Assembly (NCBI GenBank): GCA_029582265.1
Contig: CM055821.1
Span: forward strand, 48,229,473 to 48,293,472
Direction: 5' to 3'
Origin: Zoroaster sp. YZ-2022
Taxonomy: Eukaryota; Echinodermata; Asteroidea; Forcipulatida; Zoroasteridae
Length of the DNA: 64,000 nt
Shown here: one piece after another, positions 12,232 to 23,600 of the stretch
Position numbering within the stretch: the first letter of the stretch is position 1
How the letters are laid out: the number at the start of each line of letters is the position of its first letter
Notes under the pieces: generated by a model
The model's input: only the letters and a program-made list of their open reading frames with translations
What the model was told of the DNA's origin: nothing
The model's database searches: none
Position numbers and translations under genes: made by a program

Positions 12232-12581
12232 TGACGTATCCAGATACGAAATATTGCTCTGATCTATCAATTGATTGGCAAGTATCTGCAGTTCTTGCTG
12301 AAGATAATTCTGTTGACAAAGATGTCATTTAGTCAACTAAATATTAGGCTACTTTTGTCCCACTGCCTAAAATTGAAAACTTGGTCCCATCGTCAATTTG
12401 ACCTCTCTTGGAAAAGTACTCATAACTCTGTCAAAAATTATCCGATTTGGACGTTTGATGTCTCATTTTAAAGTGGAAAGGTGTATCTTTCAAACCATAC
12501 CTATATTATCTATGTTGGTTACTCATTCTACGTCTGGCATTCCGTTAAATTTTGTTTGCATTTTTTTTGAGACACACTGTA
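12232..12581. mobile_element. Decayed mariner-like end
   Basis: The right edge reads TTTTTTTTGAGACACACTG followed by TA, close to the inner form of the 9700-11430 terminus (TTTTTTTTGATACGCACTG). The matching left end is not recognisable, so this looks like a solo or truncated related element adjoining the satellite. Confidence 0.5.
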
Positions 12582-13078
12582 TAATGTTTGTAAATGGCTA
12601 GAATAGTGATGTATTCAAGGAATCAAGAATGTCTTTTTGTAGCCTCGCTTGAAAATGTTAATAAAACGCCAAACACGAAACCTAACATCAAAAAAGGTTA
12701 TGTAACGCGAGGTGGTTCACTTAGCAATAATTGCTGCTCCGAATCTACAATATCGATGTCTGTACATAAATGTATATTTTCCCTGCTTTGGATAAAAAAA
12801 AAAAAAAAATTATGCATGATGTCAGTGTCTGTTGTAGTACTAGTCATCCATATTATCCTACATGTAGGTTTAAAAACAAGAATAACCTGCCAGATCGCAT
12901 AATTTCCAAAAGCATAAAAACAATTGATTTAACAAATTTTGTGGTTCATAAGATATGGTGTTCACAAGCTTAAATAATTATATATTCAAGCTTAATAATT
13001 ATGTTTTCATTTTAAACATCACATGATTAATTTAAATCAATTATTACATAACCAGGTCTGTTTCAGATCATGAGCTTT

Positions 13079-13415
13079 AAAGGGACAATATCGTCACAAT
13101 CAACAGGGCATGGAATCAGAGTGCTAGTTTTAGATCAACAGGGCATGGAATCGGAGTGCTAGTTTTAGATCAACAGGGCATGGAATCGGAGTGCTAGTTT
13201 TAGATCAACAGGGCATGGAATCGGAGTGCTAGTTTTAGATCAACAGGGCATGGAATCGGAGTGCTAGTTTTAGATTAACTCAGTAACTGAAAATACCCAC
13301 AAGATATGGTCATATGAGCATTGCTGCTGCATAAATGAGCCAGTAATTGTTGGCCACTCTGTTCATCTTAAACTAGGACACCGATTCCATGCCATGTTAA
13401 ATACTGTCCATTTAT
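13079..13415. mobile_element. MITE with AAAGGGACA ends, copy 1
   Basis: Begins AAAGGGACAATATCGT and carries GGGCATGGAATC near the left end and the inverse GATTCCATGCC near the right end. The interior (TTGCTGCTGCATAAATGAGC) matches a second copy at 19238-19455 in HHAT intron 7. No ORF. The left terminal region has been amplified in tandem. Confidence 0.75.
13098..13276. repeat. 35-bp tandem repeat x 5 inside the MITE
   Basis: Unit TCAACAGGGCATGGAATCGG plus AGTGCTAGTTTTAGA, repeated five times with almost no divergence. The unit is part of the MITE's terminal repeat, which occurs only once in the copy at 19238. Confidence 0.93.
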
Positions 13416-13489
13416 TCGTGTACAAACCCAACAGGGATTTTGGCGGAAACTAGGAACAATAATATTACACAAAATAAAAATCTTGACAG

Positions 13490-14415
13490 AAACAATAGCT
13501 GTGTAGTAACTAGAGCTCAAGTGTTTGTTAGAACAAACACACTGTTCGTGTCAACTTCCGGTTCAATCAAATTATCATCGATGTCAATTATATTTTGCAA
13601 AGGTGTATCATCTTTTATTATAACAATATCAATTTCATATTCGAAAGACCTATCAATTTTGCTTCAGAATGTTGAATTTGAACTTCCTGTTTAGACCGAA
13701 AGTAAAGGTCAGATCAGGTGATTTGAAGGTCATATATATGACCTCGTCATGATCATGAAAAAATAACGTTAGTACCTGCTTTGGTTCAATTTCTGAGATT
13801 GGAAAATAATCCCTTTTGTAAAACTGCCGCTAAGGGGGGGGGGGCACTCTGAATGTTGATGATGTCATCAAACATATTTTTTGAAAAGATAAGATGTCAC
13901 TAGTTACTTTATTCACAGAAGTCATATTCAAATTTCCTATGGTTTTTGAGATAGAAAATTATCATTTTTCTAAACCTGCCGCCAGAGGGCGCTGTGATAG
14001 GTGATGACGTCATCAGTCACATTTTTGAAACGTCACATGTCAATAATAATTTGGAAGGCACTCCCAAATACCATATCATGTTGGCTGCAGACCCTATAAA
14101 AGTGCTTCAGAATATTTTTTTCACTTAAACTTCGCTTTTGGCGGGAAGGAGTGGTCAAATTGGGTCATGTCTGTGTATGAAATGTCACTTAATTCACGAT
14201 CTGTAAGATGATGCAAAGATTGTGAAAATATTTTTTGTGGTTCATGATATGATTTTTTGAAATATTAAAATTGGATTTTAGTGTATTTCGATATCTGATG
14301 ACGTCACAACTTTACCTAAAACTATGTCATAAATTTATTGTCGATAAGTCTCATCGAGAAGAAGAAAAAACAAAACAATTTCAAGAGGTGTTCGCGCTGT
14401 CGCACGAACACCGAA
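13490..14415. mobile_element. Helitron-like minisatellite element remnant
   Basis: Contains AAGTGTTTGTTAGAACAAACAC (trimmed hairpin), two diverged copies of a block of about 170 bp (GCCGC near 13826 and 13979, GATGACGTCATCA), and a terminal hairpin GGTGTTCG...CGAACACC at 14387-14412. The same order of parts occurs at 46870-48325. This layout, internal minisatellite plus 3' hairpin without inverted ends, recalls non-autonomous Helitron/Helentron elements. The assignment is inference. Confidence 0.4.
14334..14339 (-). other. Possible HHAT polyadenylation signal
   Basis: AATAAA on the minus strand, about 345 bp past the HHAT stop codon. Position is plausible; other AATAAA motifs exist nearby in this AT-rich DNA. 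Confidence 0.4.
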
Positions 14416-14682
14416 ATAAGGATACTGACACATTTGTATACAACAAAACTAAAGAGTCAATAGAGGGCAGTAATCTGATACATTCAGTCCAGATATTATT
14501 TTCAAAATATTCATAATTTTGAATTTTCCCTTTGAAATATTGAAAGAATATTTTTCCTCCAAAACAACGTACCCTAGACACAAATATTGCTAAAAATCAC
14601 ATGCTTAACACCACTGCAATTTTGACTGATATTTTGGTAAAACATGTTGGGGAAATTACCCAAGAGTACACATGTTTTTAAC

Positions 14683-17600
14683 TTAGATATATTTCTTGGA
14701 CAACAATTTCTTCTTGCCAAATCTCCTCTCAAGTTCTGTCATAACCTGAATACAACAGTAGAATGCTAAAAGGACTTTGAGGATGTTCCATGGCCAATCT
14801 ATAAAGGCAAATGAAAATAACATCAAATCCAACTTACTAAAACAAGGATTTAGTGATGTATCACCCATGTTTGGGCCGATTTGACGGTAAAACATAGATT
14901 TGAATTGCTCTTTTTCTGGGGTTAAGGAAGCTTTCATTTGAGACATTGAACGAAAAAAAAATCCATGAAGGATTAGTACCAGTAAATTACAAAATCACAT
15001 TAATAAAAGGCAGGACCCCGCATTTTCATCCTCAGGTTGTACATGATCACACAATTTATGTAATAGGCAAGGGCAAAGGGATGTCTTCTGATTGGCCAGC
15101 ACAGCTGTTAATCAGAGAATCAAGTGGGTTTGAAATATCATTTTAATTACAGTTTCCGAAATCCAAATTTCATAATTTTAGTTTTATTTATTTTTCAAAA
15201 TTTGTTCGCTTTATAAATTCTATTTTGTGAGTGGTCTTAGTCAAACACGGGCAATATACCTTTATTAATTCTATAGACAGTTTCATCACAAGTCATATTC
15301 CTATAATCAAAAATTATGAAAAGTGCATCAGATAACAACTTTTTTAAACTGATTAAATTGCAATTCAGAAACTAAGATTTGAATAATAGAGCAAACAATT
15401 TTTTTTATTTTTTTTATTTTTTTTTAAATATTAAGGAATGTTCAGCTTTGCATGTTGCAAATCTACTGGGTCTAATTTCAAGCTGATCAGCTAATATTTT
15501 TATACACACATTTTTTGTTAATGTTTGTTTGGTAGTTCTATGAATTTGGACCCAGACATTCTAATAGGTAACATGGTTACCATCAATAAATAAAGCTTTT
15601 ATTATTACTACAGTACTAAGTGTGATACATGTACTTGGTGATACTACAAATCTACTAACATGTTCAACATCTTATTTATTCCCAAAAATATGAAAACATG
15701 AAACTCACCACCCAAAACAACTGTAGTAACAAAGATGTATGTCTTGCTTGTTCCAAGTACAAATACCAGATTAGCAGATGCCAGGAATAGGTAATTAGGC
15801 ACAGCACAAACAATATGAAATCGCCTCAGCATAGGACCAGAGAGCCGTTTCTAGGAATTTGTGAAACAAAATAACAGATCATCTTGACTTCACATCAATT
15901 AATAAAACAATACAGGTTTAAAAACAGGTAAAAAGCTTGTTGGAATTTTTAAAAGGAGTACAAGGATTTTGTTTTTACCAGAAAATGTAAGGTTCATTTG
16001 TTTGACTGCGACTGTGTTGAACAGTCTGTTTACTGAATTGAAACATTGTCTGCAGGGTCTACATTTTTTTGGGGGGGGGGGGATACTGCTTGAAAGCCTT
16101 GGGAAAGACTGAGGTTGATCAAATGATTGAAACTACAAGCATTCACTAGAAAAAAAACTATTAGATGCACTTATCAGAACAAAGGCACAAAACAAGTTGA
16201 TGACAATATAAGTTTTGAGGCTTTGCATGGTGGAATAACGATATCGTTTCGGTTTGCGGTAACACCATGTGTTTATCTCAACTAACGTGAAGCTGAGGTA
16301 CAGGTTCTGAAAACAACCTTATCGCACAACTCGTATCTCAACCTTCGTTAAGTGAGAAAGGTTCAAGGGAGAACCAATTTCGGGCAACTCGTTTTTCTCT
16401 ACTGTCGTTAAGTGAGAAATATGGTTCAGGGAGAACCATGGGGACTTCACAGGTTAATATAGTTCAGGGAGAACCATGGGGACTTCACGGGTTATTCTCA
16501 ACGTTTCGATTAGCCTGCTCTAATCTTCGTCAGGAGAATGAAGAGGTTTGCCGATGCAGCTCCTCAAGTAGTATTTGCTGGGATTATGTGTAGAATGGGA
16601 AGTGTTCCGATTGGTGCCACTGTTGTGTGATGTGTTGTGATTGGTTGCCACCATGGCATTGTTCTTGTGTGTGTTTCCTGCTGTGTGTGAGTTGCCTGTC
16701 AACCCCACTGTCAACTGACACGCCTCAGCGAGCAGGCAACACACACACAGCAGGAAACACACACAAGAACAATGCCACGGTGGCAACCAATCACAACACA
16801 TCACACAACAGTGGCACCAATCGGAACACTTCCCATTCTACACATAATCCCAACAAATACTACTTAAGGAGCTGCATCGGCAAACCTCTTCATTCTCCTG
16901 ACGAAGATTAGAGCAGGCTAATCGAAACGTTGAGAATAACCTGTGAAGTCCCCATGGTTCTCCCTGAACCATATTTCTCACTTGACGACAGTAGAGAAAA
17001 ACGAGTTGCCCGAAATTGGTTCTCTCTTGAACCTTTCTCACTTAACGAAGGTTGAGATACGAGTTGTGCGATAAGGTTCTTTTCAGAACCTGTACCTCAG
17101 CTTCACGTTAGTTGAGATAAACACATGGTGTTACCGCAAACCGAAACGATAAGTTGATGACAACATTGGTAATTTCCATATTATCAAACTAAACAAATTA
17201 CCATCTAAAACTTAATTGGTATAAAGGTATCAATAATCCTCAGAAATTATTGTCTGAAGTAGGTTGCTGTCCTGAAACGTTTTGTAAAACAGAAAACCAT
17301 TTTAATATTTTTTGCGATGAAATTCACAAGTTAATTTTCAAATATACTTCTTTAAAACTCAAACTAAATGAACTAAAACTAAATAAATATACATTTCCAA
17401 ATACTATGTTGTATTTTTCCTTTAACTCATTTCCTAAATATGATATATATATATATATTATGCATTTCTTCATGATCACCATAAAAATCAAATTATTTTC
17501 CATATGCTAACCAATCAGCATGCCCAGCAATCTTGGTTGTCAATAAGTTAAGATATTTGCAATTATAAACATTTTGTGGGTTCATTTTGGCCAACAAAAC

Positions 17601-20600
17601 AACACAGCTTTATCATTTCCCAAGTCCCAACCAATAATTCCATCAAAGAAGAGCCTGAATCATATTACTTTCCAATTTTGTCAATTACCTGAAATCTCAT
17701 AAAAGGAGCAAAGCTGGAACTGAATGCTAAAAGAGTGGTTTCCAATTGAACTCCTACCCAGTTGAGGAGGGCCCAGGAGAAGTATGATTTAGTGCTCCCA
17801 TGCCAGAAAGCAGTGAAAGTAAAACACATGAGAACTGCAAAGGACTGACGCAAGATTCCATGTTTAGAGCCACCTAGGGGAAAATAGATGTACCTGAAAC
17901 AATAAGAAATAGTGATGTTGAGAACACAAGAGCATATTGAAAGCACCAAAGAGTTAAATACCCTGACAGCATGGTAGGATATCCATTGAATACAAGACAT
18001 TCTTGGCAATATAATAGTTATACCATAAAGTGTCATAAGAGAAACATTATGAGCTTATTCATTATTTATAGGAATGTTTTTATTTTAAAGTCACAACACA
18101 CTATTTGTATTCTTAAAAAACCATAAATGATCAGTTTTACATAAAACTTACTTGGTGTAAACTTGATGATGGTATCAATTTCTGTCATCAGAAAACAGAA
18201 ATTCCATGTTGGGATGTATATGGACAATCTGAGTGCATGTTCACTATTTTCTCATTAACCGGACACAATAGCTGAAATTTTCACTGGTTAGTTTATACAT
18301 ATATCTGGATTCTTATAAAGTATGGATGCATTTACAGACAATTTTCCAATAGTGTATACTGGGATTAGGAGGAAATAAACATGGTAGTCATACATGGTCA
18401 TTCTATATAAACTACAATACTCACTTTGTCAGTAGTGCATTAAGTCCTCTGTCAAAATACCTGAACAGATAAATAAAGATATGGTAGAATCATTGGGACA
18501 CTACTAAAAAATGGAAATACACAAATTGAATGAGTAATAAACAATACTCCATGAATAAAAGATTCAATAGTATAACATATTCTCCAGTTATTAAAACAGC
18601 GCTACTTTACAATTTAAAACATTTTAACGAATCTCTTAAGAGAGAGAGAGTTTAGGTCAAGCATTGCGATTTCAAGAGTTTATCTTAATGGTTTTCTTTT
18701 GAAGAAGAAAGTTCTCTAGACTAATAGTCATTGGTGAAGTCTATAGAGAATTTTCTACATCCACATTTTGTAGTTTAATGAATTTTTATGTTTGACTTGT
18801 CTGACTTGTTTATCACACGAGATGTAGAAATTAAGAGTATCTGACTTACTTTCACATTCTCCTGAAGACGATCAGAGCATACTGATTGAAACGTCAAGTT
18901 GTAACCTCCAGTTCTTTTCAGAACTAATTATTACTAAAGTGAGAATACCACATGATATCACCACAAACAGTATTTACTTATACCATGCAAAGTTACAAAT
19001 AATACTTACTTCCACATGTCTCTGAAAAAGTGCATACTGAGTATGCATATAGGGGTAACAGGTGCTTCAATACGTTCAAATAATGCAATGATTCGGGGAA
19101 AGCTGTAAACCACTAATGTCTTGAGTTGAAAAAACAGCAAATGAAACAGAGCGATCACACCTGCAAAAGAAAAACTAAGGTCTCAATTTTTAAAATTATT
19201 GTGTACAGAAATGTTTTTAAATTTCAAAACCCAACCTAAAATGGACAACATCATCACAAACAACAGGACATGGATTTGGAGTGATAGTTTTTGATTAACT
19301 CAGTGACTGAAAATAATACCCCACATAAGGTCATGTTACCGTTGCTGCTGCATAAATGAGCTAGTGAATTTCAGTCACTATGTTCTTCTTAAACAAGGAC
19401 ACCGATTCCATGCCCTGTTGAAATTCTGCTCTGATCGTTACGATACTGTCCCTTTAAATGTTTGTGAGGTAAAAGTAATAACATAGAAAACAGCAAACAT
19501 TCACAGAGTTGATTTATGCAAACATGAGGGAAGAATTCATGCTAGTGTCATGGCCGAGGGTTTTAATTGTGCCCTAGTGGCTGGATTTGAATCCTGGCCA
19601 TGGTGCTTGTGTCTGTAAGCAGGATACTACTGTTATTGCTTCTCTTCACCCAGGAGTATTAATAGGTACATGTGAAAGTACCTGTGAAGGTACCTGTGAA
19701 GGTTGATGTGTTTGATTTACCCTGTAGAGAGGCTGCACATATGGGTTGTATACTCCCAGGAAGCCGAGAAAGATTACAGGAATGATATTGGACCATTGAC
19801 CAGGGGTAACAGTGGAATGAACTTAAATCAATCATAGCATAAACGTACTTAGATCCAGTGCAGTAAGGCGCTTCAATGTAGATGTGTGTTTGGTAAGTGC
19901 TCCAAAGAACAGCAAATGAATGTAAAATTCAGCAATAAATGCCCACAAGAGAAAACGCATCATTTCCTTTAAGATGTACTTGAACTCCTTCCAAGACAGT
20001 GGTGTGACATCACCATTGATCTAGAAGAAAAGAAAATGAAGACAACAAGGTCATGAACAAGAGAGACATTGGAGACAGTGTATTTACATGTAAATACAAA
20101 ACAAAACATGTTAATTTATATTTGAATATTGATTTATATTTGAGTATTGATGGAAATTTAACTAACAATGTGCCACAATCAAAAGCAGAATAGATATTGA
20201 CAATGCCCTAAAGAAATACATTCAAATTCAATCCATCTTATGGGTTGTTAAAGCAATAAGGTAAACAAATAAGTCGTGTAAAGCTGATGATAATATCAAC
20301 TTTCCCGAGAAATTATTTTGTCTGAAGACTAATGACATCATGAAATTATTGGTAATAAGTTCAGTAGAGCATGATCAGAGTAATCATTCCTAAATGCTAC
20401 ATTAGAATGAATATGAAAAATCTGAATGGTATTTTCTCCTTAATGTCAAAACGTAATGAAATGATACCTTCACAACTGGTTGGCATGAATTTGAAATCTT
20501 ATAAATACCAATAATAAATCAACATCAATGTGTGGTAAGACACACTATCTACATCATGTGTCCTATTCTATTACAACCTATGGTAATAATTCCTCCTTTA

Positions 20601-23600
20601 TAGTCCATGATACATAACTTACCTGGGTCATATCCATTATTAACTTAGGTTAAAAAGGTGTCATTCATATCCATTACTAATCTGGGTTAAAAGGGTGTGA
20701 TACCCATTACTAACCTGGGTTAAAAAGGTGTCATACCCATTACTAACCTGCGTTAAAAAGGTGTCATATTCATTACTAACCTGGGTTAAAAAGGTGTCAT
20801 ATTCATTACTAACCTGGGTTAAAAAGGTGTCATATCCAATGAAGGGTCCATATGGAAATACTGGTAAGTAGAAATTAAACAGAAGCAAATCCAAAAAGTT
20901 GTATCCACTTGCAGGCTTCTCTGGCTTACGGCAAAACTCCAGACCAAAACACAGAAGGCGCAGATTGCTTGTTGTGATGCATACCACTCCCATATACAAC
21001 CCACTAATGTAATGAGTCTTTAAAATATTGAAAAGGCAATCAGGAAATAATTAATTATCTGCTAAATAGCATTAGGTATATTAAAATGTGATTTATAACT
21101 GTGTCAATAAAATGATTGAATATCCCATGATATTTATACTTCTTGACTAAATACAGTGTAAATAAAAGTTCCTTCGGCACATTCTCAGCTCACTATTTAA
21201 GTATTTATATCCACTTTTATTTTTGAAAAATGATATCTCTTTCACAGTTTCACTTCAAAGTGCAGTTGTAAACATTTCTGTTCATGTCAGGGCATACAGA
21301 TTTACAGGGAATGTTCTATGATTGCATTAAAAATATTGTATTTTCGCTATAAGTCGAAATGCCAACTTATTATCAAATAAGCACAAGCACTTACAGAATA
21401 AATAGCAAGAATGAAAAACAAATAAAAAGGTTTCATCTTGTAGACAGAGTAAGATATCCAAATTTGAGCATCACTTTCATAGCCTTCGCATGCATTCAAA
21501 CTTAAATGACATCATTTATCAATTTAAAAAAATTGCAATAATGATTATACTGTTGAGTGATTATTTAAAATTTTATATGAAAATTTTCTTTTCACATAAG
21601 CAGAAAACACATGTACTAAATGATGTATATTTATACTGTGAATGGCTTTATCTCTAGAACTTGTAGTTATCTGTACTAACCTGAAAGTCCAGAATATAAT
21701 CCACATTGAATGAACCAATTTCAAGTAGAATTATAATCCATACAAGAAGTGGTTTCCTTGTGTGACAGACTACATACACTATGACTGCATGCACCAAGAG
21801 AAGAAGTAAAACATGGCCACCAAAACCCATATAGATACATAGTGTGGAGAACATCAACATATAAGCCTTCCTCAGCTGTCATGACAAAACATAGAAACAT
21901 TTTATCCATAATCATATGAAGAAGCTAATGATGTTTTTATTCACATGAATATAGTATGTCATGCTGATGTACACTCATTCTCCAGGATTACAGCTAGTAT
22001 GGGGAAGATCAAGAAATGTAGATCAAGAAATGTCTTTACATTTCAGCCTGTAGTACATGTAACTATACAGTGCCAGTGTTATATTTTTTGTTTAAAGGCA
22101 CCTGGCACTGGTATTTTGTCCAAATGTAGCTTTTGTCATAAATATATACATTTTTATGAGTGGAATGTGAATAAACAAGTAACTAAGGTTACAGAAATAG
22201 TGGTTTTATTGTATTTACGACTTTAGAATAGGCCACCCCTTTACATTGACACATGGTGGCGCTGTTCGTGACGTCATTCGAGGCGGGGATATTTGAAGAG
22301 AAAATGTGTAGTCTGGCCCCATACATTACGTCTGGGTACCTGATCGGTACGATGCGTCACCGAATCCGAGTAACCGAATCCGAGAGTACGACAATGAGAA
22401 ACCTCAATCAAGCCTCAAACCATTTCCATATTTTAAATGAATAAAAAAGCAATATGAAGAATTATATATATGACTACTGTACTACTACTAGTCATGCTAG
22501 TGCAAAGAAAGCGAATCAATTAATTATGTAATTAATCTCTGACAAACCTGACAGAATGACACATTGGTCATTGCACTATAGTCTATACACAACTGTCAAG
22601 TCTGTCATGAACTGCCAGCACACATAGGGGCCTACTTACAAAATGTATGCCTAACCTGTAACCTAGTTTCAGATGAAACGACAACGTAAAACAAGGCCCA
22701 AGGGGAAGCATGCAAGTTTTCACGATATAGGTGCAGCAATGCCGCTAGTGCTACGAAAACTGCATAGCGTCACTGCATAGCGCTGAAAACGACGTCGGAC
22801 AGGACCACTTTGCCCTCGTTATCCTGACTTTCGCTGCCCATAACCGCCTATATTTGGGATCAGCTGGAAACAGATGCAGGCTGACCCCATCTTTAGTTGT
22901 TTTGTTGCATCCAGCAGCAATACACCTGGTCGGCATTGCTGGGAAAATGCCGGAAAATGCCTTTTATAACAAACCAAACCACACGTGTGTAAACACAGGC
23001 AATTCTCGAGGCGCCGAGGGGGTCGATGTTCCATCAGCGGCGAATCCTTCCTCGAATGACGTCACAAAAAGGGATGGGCGGAGTCACCCTCCAAACAACT
23101 TCATATTGTTTTTAAACATATAAATCCTGACAAATAATCACTCAAACAATTTGTTTATTGTTAATACACATATACTTTATTGTTTAAATCAATAAAAAAC
23201 CTATTGCCAGGTGCCTTTAACTTAATGGGTCGAATGACCCTCTTCTTGACCCTCAGCCCTGAGACCTAATTTTTTTTAGTAATTGGCTCCCATGTGTGGC
23301 AGGTTTTCTATCGCTAACTAGTGCTAACAAGGCCCCGAAGATTACATCCTCTTTGTCTGATGTACTTACCTTTGGAGCAACAAGTATTACAAGTTGACCT
23401 AGGATGACATATGTTATGAAACAAAGCATTACTTTAGGTGTTGTCATGGCATCGGTAAAATAGCTCCACTGATCATCAGAAGTATCCTATAAGAATAAAA
23501 ACACATTTTGAAAACATTAATTTACATAATTTTAGTAAAATTAGTTTAACTGAATGATCGACTTCATGTTTGAATAAAAACAAATAATCTGAATGCATTT

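Noticed and set aside
16520..16911. Two 94-codon ORFs with the same protein start on opposite strands
   Set aside because: Mirror products of the palindrome; symmetry, not coding selection, explains them.
21677..21681. HHAT exon 4 ending at the stronger GTTAGT donor (21681)
   Set aside because: It would shift the frame of exon 5, whose only open frame needs phase 1; the GTACAG donor after 21677 gives an in-frame total of 605 codons including stop.
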